A stretch of 64,000 nucleotides of DNA from Paracoccaceae bacterium (GTDB lineage: Bacteria; Pseudomonadota; Alphaproteobacteria; Rhodobacterales; Rhodobacteraceae): contig JANSXZ010000001.1 of NCBI GenBank assembly GCA_024742705.1, forward strand, positions 186,001-250,000. The letters are read 5' to 3'. The notes beneath the pieces are model-generated. The model ran no database searches. It saw only the letters and a program-made list of their open reading frames with translations, and was not told the DNA's origin. Position numbers and translations under genes: made by a program. Below are positions 53,809 to 62,625 of the stretch, in pieces (the first letter of the stretch is position 1; every line of letters begins with the position of its first letter).

Positions 53809-54744
53809 TTAGCCCATCATCTGGTAGCTGACCGGCACGAAACGGAAGCCGTCGCCATCTGTATCGACAAATCCGGCGGCCGGGAACGGCATGTGATACC
53901 CGATCATCGGCATTTTCTCGGTGGCGAGCATATCCAGAATACGGCGGCGCGTGGCCGATCCGGCCTCTTTGTCGCTGTCAAAGCTGACAGCCCATTCAGG
54001 CCGCGCGAAGGACCAGACGTAATGGTTGGCCAGATCCGCTGTCAGCAGAAGCTGGCTGCCGGCGCTTTCGATCATGTAGACCATGTGACCGGGCGTGTGA
54101 CCGAAGGCGGCCATCGCATTGACGCCGGACACGACGCTGCCGCCGTCTTCGACGAAGGTCATCTTTTCGGCCAGCGGGGTTACATTGCTGGCGACCAGAT
54201 CGCCGACGCGGTTGCCGGCATCCATTGCCGACCAGAAGTTGTATTCCTGCGCGCCGGTCACATAGCGGGCGTTCGGAAAGGTCGGCTGACCGTCGGTCAT
54301 CAGGCCGCCGATATGATCGGGGTGCATGTGCGTGATCACCACCACATCGATCGCCTCGGGACTGACGCCGGCCTGTTCGAGCGCCTTGACGATGCCGCCA
54401 CGGCCGAGGCCGGTGTCGAACAGGACCAGATCGGCGCCGGTGTCGATCAGGGTAGGTGTGAAATAGAACTGTGCCGAGTCGTCGGGAATGAAGTTTTCGG
54501 CCGAAACCTGCGAAAACTCGGCGTCGGTGGCGTTGCCGCCAAATATCGACTTGGGGTCTTCGCGCAGGACGGAACCGTCAAGAAGGGTCGTGACGCCGAA
54601 GTCGCCGACCTTGAAACTGCGCGCGATGGGCGCGGGCGCCTTGCCGCCATGGCCACCGGCCAGAACGGGTTTCGCGACGGCAGCCGCAAGAGGAAGCGAA
54701 GCGGCACCGGCAAGAGCCGAGCGGCGGGTGATCTTCAAGGACAT
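53809..54744 (-). CDS. Tat-exported metallo-beta-lactamase-fold hydrolase
   Basis: The 311-residue protein starts with a twin-arginine signal (TRRSALAGAASLPLAAAVA) and a metallo-beta-lactamase domain with HMHPDH (His139, His141, Asp143, His144), FGHTPGHMVYM and TADLANH. Folding and metal loading before export are implied by the Tat signal. It may be a lactonase- or MBL-type hydrolase; the substrate is unknown. It is divergent from gltX with a 177-base gap in which no clear promoter was identified. Confidence 0.87.
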   Translation of the reverse strand: MSLKITRRSALAGAASLPLAAAVAKPVLAGGHGGKAPAPIARSFKVGDFGVTTLLDGSVLREDPKSIFGGNATDAEFSQVSAENFIPDDSAQFYFTPTLIDTGADLVLFDTGLGRGGIVKALEQAGVSPEAIDVVVITHMHPDHIGGLMTDGQPTFPNARYVTGAQEYNFWSAMDAGNRVGDLVASNVTPLAEKMTFVEDGGSVVSGVNAMAAFGHTPGHMVYMIESAGSQLLLTADLANHYVWSFARPEWAVSFDSDKEAGSATRRRILDMLATEKMPMIGYHMPFPAAGFVDTDGDGFRFVPVSYQMMG

Positions 54745-54921
54745 AGTGCTGTCTCCATGTTGCGAGTGAGTGGCAGATAGCGCGTCAATCCGCCGCGACC
54801 ATCAAGATAGCGCCACCAGCGGCGAAATCCTGTCGGACCGGGAGGTGACCCGCAGGTTGCCGGACCGCGATCTGGACAAAATCCCGATGCTGTGACAAGG
54901 GACGCGCAACAGGAGAGCCCC

Positions 54922-56247
54922 ATGACCACTACCCGTTTTGCCCCGTCGCCCACCGGATACATCCATGTCGGCAATCTGCGCACCGCGCTCATGAATTTCC
55001 TGATTGCCCGCAAATCCGGCGGCAGCTTCATCCTGCGTATCGACGACACCGATCCCCAGCGATCCCGCGAGGAATACGTCGACGCGATCAAATACGATCT
55101 GGAATGGCTGGGCTTGCATTGGGACCGTGTGGAGCGCCAGTCGCTGCGGCTTGAACGCTATGCCGAGGCTGCGCAACGTCTGCGCGACATGGGCCGGTTT
55201 TACGAGGCCTTCGAAACCCCGACCGAACTGGACCTAAAGCGCAAAAAACAGCTGAACATGGGGCGCCCGCCGGTCTATGACCGCGCGGCCCTTGCGCTGG
55301 ACGCAGAGGCGCGGGACCGGATGCGCGCCGAGCGCGGGCCCGGCGTCTGGCGGTTCCGGCTGGATCACGAGCGCATCGAATGGTCGGATGGAATCCTCAA
55401 CGATATCTCGATCGATGCGGCCAGTGTCAGCGATCCGGTGCTGATCCGCGGCGACGGGCAGGTGCTCTATACGCTGGCGTCGGTGGTGGACGATACCGAA
55501 ATGGGTGTAACCCATGTGGTCCGCGGGTCGGACCATGTGACAAACACCGCGACCCAGATCCAGATCATCCGCGCGCTGGGCGGAACCCCGCCGGCTTTTG
55601 CGCATCATTCCCTGCTGACCGGCCCACAGGGCGAGGCCCTGAGCAAACGGCTGGGCACGCTCAGCCTGCGTGACCTGCGCCAGCAAGGTGTTCAGCCGAT
55701 GGCCCTGCTGAGCCTGATGGCGCGGTTGGGCTCGGCGGATCCGGTGGAACTGCGCGATGACATGGGTGCGCTGATCGACGGGTTCGACATCACGCGCTTT
55801 GGCGCCGCGCCAACCAAGTTCGACGAACGCGACCTGCTGCCGCTGACGGCGCATTATCTTCAGCGTCAGCCGCTGGATCAGGTGGCCGATCATATCGAAG
55901 CATTGGGGGTGCCGCCCGAGATGGCGGCGGATTTCTGGGCGATGGCACGCGACAACATCACAACGCTGGCCGATCTCGAACCGTGGTGGACACTGATCCG
56001 CGATGGCGCCGAGCCTGACATCGATCCCGAAGATGCCGCGTTCGTCGCCGAGTCGATGGCGCTGTTGCCGCCGGCCCCCTTCGACGCCCAGACCTGGCAG
56101 ACATGGACGGCCGAAGTGCGGCAGGCGACGGGGCGCAAGGGCAAGGCGCTGTTCATGCCGCTCCGCAAGGCGCTGACCGGGCGCGCCAACGGCCCGGAAA
56201 TGGCGATGCTGATGCCATTGATGCAGGTGGTCAGGGCGCGGGGCTGA
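54922..56247 (+). CDS. gltX: Glutamyl-tRNA synthetase
   Basis: The 441-residue class I synthetase has the HIGH-type motif FAPSPTGYIHVGNLRTALMN and the KMSKS-type LSKRLG, and the normal alphaproteobacterial length. It charges tRNA-Glu and, in bacteria lacking GlnRS, also tRNA-Gln. Alphaproteobacteria often have two GltX copies, so this may be one of a pair. AGGAGA lies before ATG 54922; the frame is open 30 bases further up. Confidence 0.95.
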   Translation: MTTTRFAPSPTGYIHVGNLRTALMNFLIARKSGGSFILRIDDTDPQRSREEYVDAIKYDLEWLGLHWDRVERQSLRLERYAEAAQRLRDMGRFYEAFETPTELDLKRKKQLNMGRPPVYDRAALALDAEARDRMRAERGPGVWRFRLDHERIEWSDGILNDISIDAASVSDPVLIRGDGQVLYTLASVVDDTEMGVTHVVRGSDHVTNTATQIQIIRALGGTPPAFAHHSLLTGPQGEALSKRLGTLSLRDLRQQGVQPMALLSLMARLGSADPVELRDDMGALIDGFDITRFGAAPTKFDERDLLPLTAHYLQRQPLDQVADHIEALGVPPEMAADFWAMARDNITTLADLEPWWTLIRDGAEPDIDPEDAAFVAESMALLPPAPFDAQTWQTWTAEVRQATGRKGKALFMPLRKALTGRANGPEMAMLMPLMQVVRARG

Positions 56248-56251
56248 ATGC

Positions 56252-56812
56252 TCAGCCGCGCAGACTGACGGACAACCTGCCAAGGTGATCGTCGACGAAC
56301 GCGCGTTCGTGCGCCGCCAGCTTCTGATGGCGCGGATAGCGCGGCGCCGAGCGGTCATCGAGCACACCCACCTGCCAGCCTTCGGTGGTGTCAAAGAAAC
56401 GCGCCGCGCCGTCCTCGCCGAATTCGCGCAGGTAGCCCTGCACCACAACGTCGAGGTAGCTGAGAAGGATCGGCCCGCCCTCTGGATCGGCGCCGCGCGC
56501 GTCGCGCACCGCATAGACCGCCACATCGTCATGGGGCAGGGCGCCTTGGCCGATCTGCGCGGCGCAGGCGACCCGGTCGTAGGCGGCTTCGCGCAGGTCC
56601 AGCGCCGCCCAATCCGCCCCCGGAACCGCCGCGATCAGCCCGTCGATCCGGCACCCCGGCGCGGGCCGCGCTGTCAGATAGGCAGCGGGCCGCGCGGCGG
56701 TATGGCACCAGGCACGTATCCAGCCGTCGAGCCGCGCATGCCGCGCGCCGGGATAGTCATGCGTGGCGCGGTTGACCAGGGAACCATAGCCGAAGAAATG
56801 AGGATCGGGCAT
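56252..56812 (-). CDS. Gamma-glutamylcyclotransferase family protein
   Basis: The 186-residue protein has the FGYGSL start motif of the GGCT/AIG2-like fold and a conserved acidic residue region (GYLREFGEDG). Enzymes of this family release 5-oxoproline from gamma-glutamyl peptides. ATG 56812 (MPDPHFFGYGSL) is chosen because the motif follows directly; the frame is open to 56857. Its 3' end nearly touches gltX (4 bases), and it is divergent from the Rrf2 gene. Confidence 0.82.
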   Translation of the reverse strand: MPDPHFFGYGSLVNRATHDYPGARHARLDGWIRAWCHTAARPAAYLTARPAPGCRIDGLIAAVPGADWAALDLREAAYDRVACAAQIGQGALPHDDVAVYAVRDARGADPEGGPILLSYLDVVVQGYLREFGEDGAARFFDTTEGWQVGVLDDRSAPRYPRHQKLAAHERAFVDDHLGRLSVSLRG

Positions 56813-56910
56813 GCAAGAGACCGTTCGGGGGTGCGATTGATGCAGGTCAAACCGCAAATTGGCAGGATGTGCAACAAGGAGACGTCATCCGCCAACGGAA
56901 AGGCCAGACA

Positions 56911-57357
56911 TTGCGTATCACCAAACGAACCAACATTGCGATCCGCCTGTTGATGTTCTGTGCGGCCAACAGCCAGAGGCTTGTGACCAAGGCGGAAATC
57001 GCCAAGTGCTGCAACATTTCGGAAAATCATCTGGCGCAGGTCGTCAATCAGCTGAGCCAGTTGGGTTATCTGCACACGCAACGCGGGCGAAACGGCGGCC
57101 TGGGATTGGCGCGGGGGCCCGATGCGATCGTGATCGGCGATGTTTTCCGCGATCTCGAGGGCGGTCTGCCTCTGGCCGAGTGTTTCGCCGATGCCGACAA
57201 CACCTGCCCGCTGGTTTCGGCCTGTCGTCTGCGGCTGGCTCTGTCGGATGCCGCACAGGCGTTCTATGCGCATCTCGACGGGGTGACGCTGGATGCGCTG
57301 GTCTGTGAGAACCCGGATCTGATGCGGCTGCTGCGCCCGCCGGTCTGCGCGGGCTGA
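56911..57357 (+). CDS. Rrf2-family Fe-S regulator, NsrR-like
   Basis: The 148-residue regulator has an N-terminal winged helix (RITKRTNIAIRLLMFC, RGRNGGLGL wing) and three Cys at 91, 99 and 105 spaced C-x7-C-x5-C, as in Bacillus subtilis NsrR, a nitric-oxide sensor with a [4Fe-4S] cluster. It probably represses NO-defence genes, but IscR-like or other roles remain possible. The start is TTG 56911 with GGAAAGG seven bases upstream; a GTG at 56869 is less likely. It is divergent from the cyclotransferase gene. Confidence 0.87.
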   Translation: MRITKRTNIAIRLLMFCAANSQRLVTKAEIAKCCNISENHLAQVVNQLSQLGYLHTQRGRNGGLGLARGPDAIVIGDVFRDLEGGLPLAECFADADNTCPLVSACRLRLALSDAAQAFYAHLDGVTLDALVCENPDLMRLLRPPVCAG

Positions 57358-57370
57358 AGCCCGGCCGAAG

Positions 57371-59899
57371 CTATTCGCGGGCCCGCAGGATGCGGGCCGG
57401 ACGGGCCGCCAGCGGGCGCCATGCAAAGGCCAGACCGGCCAGCAGCGTCGCCAGGATGCCGCCGCCCACGATGGCCAGCGCCGAAGACCAGATCACCGTG
57501 AAATCCGTTTCCATCACGAAGAAGCTGACCGCCCAGCCGCCCGCGATGCCCGCGGCCAGCGCGACGATTCCCGCCGCCGCGCCCAGGATCGCCGCGCGTG
57601 CGGCGAAACTGGCCAGGATGCGCGCCCGCGGTGCGCCCAGCGTCTTGAGAACGGCGGCTTCGTAGGTGCGTGCGCCTTCGCCCGCCGCGGCGGCCCCGAT
57701 CAGCACCAAAAAGCCCGTCAGCAACGTCGCCGCCGCGCCATAGGAGGTGGCCGCCGCCAGCGAGGCCAGCACATCGGCCACGCGCGCCACGGCATCGCGG
57801 ACGCGAATCGCGGTGATGTTCGGATAGGCGCCGGCCAGATCGCGCAGGATCGCGGCTTCTTCGTCGGCATCCGCATAGACCGTGGCGATGAAGCTGTGCG
57901 GCGCGCCCTGCAACGCCGCCGCGTTCATCGTCAGAATGAAGCCGATGCCGGCGGTCGAGAAATCGACCTCGCGCAGGTTGGCCACGGTGCCGGTGATGTC
58001 ACGGCCCAGCACGTTCACTGTCAGCGTGTCGCCGATGCCGATCCCCATTTCCAGCGCCTCTTCGGTGGCAAAACTGATCAGCGGCGGCCCGTCATAATCG
58101 GCGGGCCACCATTCGCCGTGGGTGATGGTGGTGCCCGCGGGCATTTCGGCGGCATAGGTCAGGCCCCTGTCGCCCTGCACGACCCAGTGTTCACCGGCAT
58201 AGGCGCGCGCGTCCTGGCCGTTGATCCGGTTGACGACGCCGCGCAGCATCGGCGCGCTGTCGATGCGATCGACCGATGCAAAGCCGTTCAGGCGATCGCG
58301 GAAACCGTCCATCTGGTCGCGTTGAATGTCGACAAAGAAATACGATGGCGCGACCTCGGGCAGTTCGCCGGAAATGGCGTTGCGCAGGTTGCCGTCGATC
58401 TGTCCGACTGCGGCCAGCACCGACAGCCCCAGACCCAGCGAGAGAACCACAGATGCCGCACCTTCGCGCGGCCCGGATATCGCGGCCAGCGCCCATCGCA
58501 GCACCGGGCGGCCGCGCGCAACGCCGCCCAGACGCCGCGACAGGGCACGGATGCCAAGGGCCGATACCGCCAACAGCGCCAGGGCAAAACCGATGCCGCC
58601 CGCTGTCCACAGGGTCAGTGTCAGCGCCCCGCTGAACCAACCCGCCAGACCGATCAGAAGCGCGATACCGGCCAATGTGGCGACCACATAGCGCAGCGGT
58701 GGCAGCAGCCGGGCCGACGACAGCGCATCGCGGAACAGTGTGGCCGCGCGCACCTCTTCGGTGCGCGCCAACGGCCAGAGCGTGAAGATGACCGCGGTCA
58801 GCAACCCGTATATCGCCGCCTCGGCCAGCGGGCGAGGATAGAGCGCGAACTCGGCCGGGATCGGCAGCCGCGCCTCGATCAGCGGTGCCAGCAACACCGG
58901 CACCAGCCCGCCCAGGGCCAGGCCCAGCGCGATGCCCAGCAGCGACAAGGCGCCGATTTGCAGAAAGTACGTCTGGAAAATGGTGGCGCGGTCGGCACCC
59001 AGGGTGCGCAACGTGGCGATCACCCCTGTCTTTCGCCGCAGATACGCGCCGACAGCGGCCGAAACCCCCACACCGCCGACAGCCAGCCCCGACAGGCCCA
59101 CCAGAACCAAAAAGGCGCCCAGCCGCGCGACGAATTCGGCGACGCCGGGTGCGCCGTTGCGGGCATCGGTCCAGCGCATTCCGGCGCTCTGGAACCGATC
59201 TTCGGCGTCGCGCGCGGCGTTTTCCAGATCCGTGCCTTCGGGCAGGTCCAGCCTGTATTTCGTGGAGTAAAGCGTGCCCGGCGCCAGCAGCCCCGATTGC
59301 GCAAGCGCCGGGGTCGTCACAAGGGTGCGCGGCCCAAGCGCAAAGCCGCCGGCGGCGTTGTCCGGTTCGGCCAGAAGCACGGCCATCAGCACGAAATCCT
59401 GCGATCCCAGCCGAAACACATCGCCGGTGCCAAGGCCCAGACGATCGACCAGCACCCGCTCCATGACCGCGCCGGGCAGGCCCTGCGCCCCCGCAAGCGC
59501 GGTCGCGAGGGGCATGTCGGGTTCCAGCCGCGCCTGGCCTATCAGCGGATAGGCGCCATCAACCGATTTCACCTGCGTCAGCGACCGTTCTGCGCCATCC
59601 GGCCTGTCGACAACGGCCATTGACCGGAAATCGGTCACCTCGGACACGCGGATCGCGGTGCTGTCCATCCAGGCGCGTTCGTCTGCCGTGGCGAAACGGT
59701 AGGTAAACTCCATCTCGGCGTCGCCGCCCAGAAGCGCCGCACCCTCGCGCGCCAGCCCCGCTTCGATGCCCGAACGCACGCTGCCGACGGCGGCAATCGC
59801 CGCCACGCCCAGCGCCAGACAGGCCAGGAAGATCCGGAAACCGCCAAGACCGCCGCGCAGTTCGCGCCGGGCGAACCGGGCCGCCAGACGCAGGCTCAT
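57371..59899 (-). CDS. FtsX-like ABC transporter permease, YbbP-type
   Basis: The 842-residue membrane protein has two FtsX permease units, each with three C-terminal helices plus large periplasmic parts, as in YbbP/LolCE-like exporters. Together with the ATPase just upstream it forms an export or extraction system of unknown substrate. Its ATG overlaps the ATPase stop codon by four bases. tesA-ybbA-ybbP is the same trio found in E. coli. Confidence 0.92.
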   Translation of the reverse strand: MSLRLAARFARRELRGGLGGFRIFLACLALGVAAIAAVGSVRSGIEAGLAREGAALLGGDAEMEFTYRFATADERAWMDSTAIRVSEVTDFRSMAVVDRPDGAERSLTQVKSVDGAYPLIGQARLEPDMPLATALAGAQGLPGAVMERVLVDRLGLGTGDVFRLGSQDFVLMAVLLAEPDNAAGGFALGPRTLVTTPALAQSGLLAPGTLYSTKYRLDLPEGTDLENAARDAEDRFQSAGMRWTDARNGAPGVAEFVARLGAFLVLVGLSGLAVGGVGVSAAVGAYLRRKTGVIATLRTLGADRATIFQTYFLQIGALSLLGIALGLALGGLVPVLLAPLIEARLPIPAEFALYPRPLAEAAIYGLLTAVIFTLWPLARTEEVRAATLFRDALSSARLLPPLRYVVATLAGIALLIGLAGWFSGALTLTLWTAGGIGFALALLAVSALGIRALSRRLGGVARGRPVLRWALAAISGPREGAASVVLSLGLGLSVLAAVGQIDGNLRNAISGELPEVAPSYFFVDIQRDQMDGFRDRLNGFASVDRIDSAPMLRGVVNRINGQDARAYAGEHWVVQGDRGLTYAAEMPAGTTITHGEWWPADYDGPPLISFATEEALEMGIGIGDTLTVNVLGRDITGTVANLREVDFSTAGIGFILTMNAAALQGAPHSFIATVYADADEEAAILRDLAGAYPNITAIRVRDAVARVADVLASLAAATSYGAAATLLTGFLVLIGAAAAGEGARTYEAAVLKTLGAPRARILASFAARAAILGAAAGIVALAAGIAGGWAVSFFVMETDFTVIWSSALAIVGGGILATLLAGLAFAWRPLAARPARILRARE

Positions 59900-60591
59900 T
59901 CCGCGGCCTGCCGGGTTGTGGTGTCGGCGATGCGCCCGTCGCGCAGGCGCACCACCCGATCGCACCGTTCGGCCAGCTCGCGTGAGTGGGTCACCAGGAT
60001 CAGCGTCGCGCCGTGCCGGTCGCGCAGCCCAAAGAGCAGATCCATGATCGCATCGCCGTTGCGCGCATCCAGGTTGCCGGTGGGTTCGTCCGCCAGAAGG
60101 ATTTCGGGCCGGGGCGCCGAGGCCCGTGCCAGCGCCACACGCTGCTGTTCGCCGCCCGACATCTGCGAGGGGTAATGCCCGGCGCGATGTGCCAGACCGA
60201 CCGCCTGCAATTCGGCCTCGGCGCGGTCGAACGCGTCGCGCGCGCCTGCCAGTTCCAGCGGCGTGGCCACGTTTTCCAGCGCCGTCATCGTCGGGATAAG
60301 GTGAAACGACTGGAACACCACGCCCATGTGATCGCGCCGCACCCGCGCCAGCGCGTCCTCATCCATCGCCGTCAGATCATGGCCCAGGGCGTGGATCGAG
60401 CCGCCGGTGGCCCGTTCGAGCCCGCCCATCAACATCAGCAAAGAGGATTTGCCCGACCCCGACGGCCCGATCAGCCCCAGAGTTTCCGATTTGCCCACCG
60501 TCAGGTCGATGCCGTGCAGAATGTCCACCGGTCCGGCATTGCCATCCAGCGACAAAGCGACATCTTTGAGGGTAAGAACTGGATCGGTCAT
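59896..60591 (-). CDS. ABC transporter ATP-binding protein, YbbA-type
   Basis: The 231-residue ATPase has Walker A (GPSGSGKSS), signature MSGGEQQRVALARA and Walker B LLADEPTGNLD, typical of the LolD/MacB/YbbA group that drives FtsX-like permeases. ATG 60591 is the family start; the frame is open far upstream but there overlaps the tesA-like gene. It is divergent from the esterase gene with a 48-base gap. Confidence 0.94.
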   Translation of the reverse strand: MTDPVLTLKDVALSLDGNAGPVDILHGIDLTVGKSETLGLIGPSGSGKSSLLMLMGGLERATGGSIHALGHDLTAMDEDALARVRRDHMGVVFQSFHLIPTMTALENVATPLELAGARDAFDRAEAELQAVGLAHRAGHYPSQMSGGEQQRVALARASAPRPEILLADEPTGNLDARNGDAIMDLLFGLRDRHGATLILVTHSRELAERCDRVVRLRDGRIADTTTRQAAE

Positions 60592-60639
60592 GAAAAAACG
60601 CCTTTGCTGGATAGGCTGCAATATGGAGCGTGACGCGCG

Positions 60640-61287
60640 ATGAACAAGATGCTGATGTGCCTGGCGTTGGTTGTCACGGCGGGTTTGGCGCGGGCGGAAA
60701 CCGTGACGGTGGCCGCCTTGGGCGACAGTCTGACCCAAGGCTATGGCCTGGTGCCGGACGACGGCTTCGTGCCGCAGCTGCAGGACTGGCTGGATGAGCG
60801 CGATGCGCAAGCGGTGGTTCTGAACGCCGGTGTCTCTGGCGACACGACCGCGGGCGGCGCGGCGCGCGCGGCCTGGACGCTGACGCCAGAGGTGGACGCG
60901 ATGATCGTGGCGCTGGGCGGCAACGACATGCTGCGCGGCATCGACCCGGAGGTCAGCCGCGCAAACCTGACCCGCATCCTGCAGGCCGCGCGGGACGCCG
61001 AAGTGCCGGTACTGCTGATCGGTATGGAAGCGCCGGGAAACTACGGCGCCGATTACAAGCAACGGTTCGACGCGATGTATCCCGATCTGGCCGCGCGTTT
61101 CGATGCGCTTTACCTCGACAGCTTCTTTGCCGGGATGGCGCCTTCGGGTGGCGATCCTGCGGCTTTGATGCCGCTGATGCAGGCCGATGGCATCCATCCC
61201 AATGCCCAGGGTGTGATGCGCGTGGTCGAAGGAATCGGGCCGCATGTTCTGCGGCTGATCCAGCGGGCGCGTCCGGATGCGTCGTGA
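60640..61287 (+). CDS. tesA: SGNH-family esterase/lysophospholipase, TesA-like
   Basis: The 215-residue exported protein has a signal peptide (cleavage after ARA, about residue 19) and the four SGNH blocks: Ser30 in GDSLTQGYG, the Gly/Asn region, GGND (93-96) and DGIHPN near the end. It hydrolyses short acyl esters, thioesters or lysophospholipids in the periplasm. It is divergent from ybbA-ybbP-type genes, as in E. coli. Confidence 0.93.
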   Translation: MNKMLMCLALVVTAGLARAETVTVAALGDSLTQGYGLVPDDGFVPQLQDWLDERDAQAVVLNAGVSGDTTAGGAARAAWTLTPEVDAMIVALGGNDMLRGIDPEVSRANLTRILQAARDAEVPVLLIGMEAPGNYGADYKQRFDAMYPDLAARFDALYLDSFFAGMAPSGGDPAALMPLMQADGIHPNAQGVMRVVEGIGPHVLRLIQRARPDAS

Positions 61288-61398
61288 TATGAAACAAATT
61301 CAATGCAGGTGACGAGGATTTACGGTGTACGGCTGTGGACTTTGCCCGCGCCCGACCCATCTGTTGCCGGGGAAAGAAGACAGGGAGCCCGGACAATC

Positions 61399-61677
61399 AT
61401 GCGCGACGAATTGAACTATGTGGCGGACAACGCAACACAGACCGCAGCAGAAACCGATCTGCACAGCGATGTGTACAAGGCCGCCGTTGCCGAACTGAAG
61501 GCAGAGGCGCGCAGAAAAGAAGCGGCGGGCTATGCCGTGATGGCAGCCACATCATCCTACGGAGAGACAGCGATGGGCGACGATTCGTTTGCAAAGATCA
61601 GCCACATGGCGAAACTTTTTTGTATCGCTTTTGCCTTTCTGGCGCCCAGCCTGCTGATCTGGCGCGTTCTTCTCTAG
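61399..61677 (+). CDS. Small tail-anchored protein of unknown function
   Basis: The 92-residue protein starts MRDELNYVADNATQTAAETD, has a charged, helical middle (KAEARRKEAAG) and ends in a membrane helix (AKLFCIAFAFLAPSLLIW). No signal peptide is present. It may be a membrane-tethered small protein. AGGGAG lies 11 bases before ATG 61399, a somewhat long spacing; the frame is open up to 61303. No family was recognised. Confidence 0.6.
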   Translation: MRDELNYVADNATQTAAETDLHSDVYKAAVAELKAEARRKEAAGYAVMAATSSYGETAMGDDSFAKISHMAKLFCIAFAFLAPSLLIWRVLL

Positions 61678-61710
61678 GCGCAAGGCGCGCGGTCCTGCAA
61701 AACGGCCGGC

Positions 61711-61739
61711 GTTCACTTGGTCTTAATGATCCGGTGAAC
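61711..61739. repeat. Inverted repeat before the transposase-like gene
   Basis: GTTCAC (61711-61716) pairs with GTGAAC (61734-61739) around 17 bases that include GG and CC. It lies 12 bases before the transposase-like ORF, where REP-associated elements often carry palindromes. Confidence 0.3.
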
Positions 61740-61750
61740 ATGATTGGGGG

Positions 61751-62197
61751 ATGACACATCCTTCGCGCTGCACGGCCTCGCAGGCCACATTTTTCATGAC
61801 CGCGAAACTGCCGCGCGGCCGCCCAGACCGTTTGGCCGGACGCGCGCGTGTTCTGGCCGGCGCCATAGCGCGTGTGCGGCAGGATCTGCCGTTTACATCT
61901 GACGCGTGGGTGATGTTGCCCGATCATTTTCACGGTGTGTGGACGTTGCGGGCAGGTCAATCCGGCTTTGCGCCCAGATGGTCCGCGATGCGCAACGCCA
62001 TAGGCGATTACGATCCCGCGCTTTACGCAAAAATTCCGCCGGCACATGAAATCTGGTGCCACGAAATTCGCTGCGATGCCGACTATCGCGCCTGTATTCA
62101 ATACTGTTGGGAAGATCCTGTACGTCATAGCCTGGCGCGCGCGCCGGATGACTGGGCCTATACATCGTTTGCCGGACAGGCCCGCGCCACGGCATAG
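61751..62197 (+). CDS. REP-associated transposase-like protein (degenerate RAYT/Y1)
   Basis: The 148-residue protein resembles REP-associated tyrosine transposases: FFMTAKLP near the start, DAWVMLPDHFHGVWTL with the metal-binding His-x-His, RWSAMR, and RCDADYRACIQYCWEDPVRHSLA with DWAYTSFAG. Compared with normal RAYT proteins (about 170-180 residues) the central block between RWSAMRNAIG and AHEIWCHE is shortened. It may be a domesticated or decayed copy. It lies between two palindromes (61711-61739 and 62206-62235). Confidence 0.7.
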   Translation: MTHPSRCTASQATFFMTAKLPRGRPDRLAGRARVLAGAIARVRQDLPFTSDAWVMLPDHFHGVWTLRAGQSGFAPRWSAMRNAIGDYDPALYAKIPPAHEIWCHEIRCDADYRACIQYCWEDPVRHSLARAPDDWAYTSFAGQARATA

Positions 62198-62201
62198 TCG
62201 C

Positions 62202-62235
62202 AAAACGGCCCGGAACGCGCAAACGTTCCGGGCCG
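62202..62235 (-). terminator. Terminator of the cold-shock gene
   Basis: On the minus strand CGGCCCGGAACG (62235-62224) pairs perfectly with CGTTCCGGGCCG (62217-62206) and is followed by TTTTG. It begins 10 bases after the cold-shock stop codon and starts 4 bases after the stop of the convergent transposase-like gene, so it may serve both. Confidence 0.8.
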
Positions 62236-62245
62236 CGGTCTTACA

Positions 62246-62452
62246 TCAGGCGAGCGACAGGTTTGTTGCGCTCTCGCGGCCGTCACGGCCGGCTTCGATG
62301 TCGAAGGTCACCTTCTGATTGTCGGCGAGGCCGGTGAGGCCTGCGCGCTCAACGGCGCTGATGTGGACGAAAACGTCCTTGCTGCCGCCATCGGGTGCGA
62401 TGAAGCCGAAACCTTTGGTTGCATTGAACCATTTCACGGTGCCAGTGGCCAT
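62246..62452 (-). CDS. cspA: Cold-shock protein
   Basis: The 68-residue single cold-shock domain has RNP1 (KGFGFI) and RNP2 (VFVHIS) motifs and binds single-stranded RNA/DNA as a chaperone. AAGGAG precedes ATG 62452; the start [10 protein letters not shown] is universal for the family. A strong terminator follows. The 173-base gap upstream, before the small membrane protein, may hold its promoter and untranslated leader; no clear cold-box was recognised. Confidence 0.95.
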   Translation of the reverse strand: MATGTVKWFNATKGFGFIAPDGGSKDVFVHISAVERAGLTGLADNQKVTFDIEAGRDGRESATNLSLA

Positions 62453-62625
62453 ATCCGTGGTCTCCTTAATGTGTGTTGCCCGCAACATGCGGCAACCTGG
62501 CGTGGTCGGTCTGGATCGAAGACTGAGCGCCGTATTAGGGAGACAGTGGGTCGAAAAAGAATAACGTTAGCCCGCTCCGTATGACAGAAAGAGGCGCTGC
62601 ATTCAAGAGTTGTTTTGCAGCAGCA

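Noticed and set aside
61399-62235. Complete insertion sequence around the transposase-like gene
   Set aside because: The two flanking palindromes are unrelated to each other, no target duplication is visible, and the protein is of the single-domain RAYT type.
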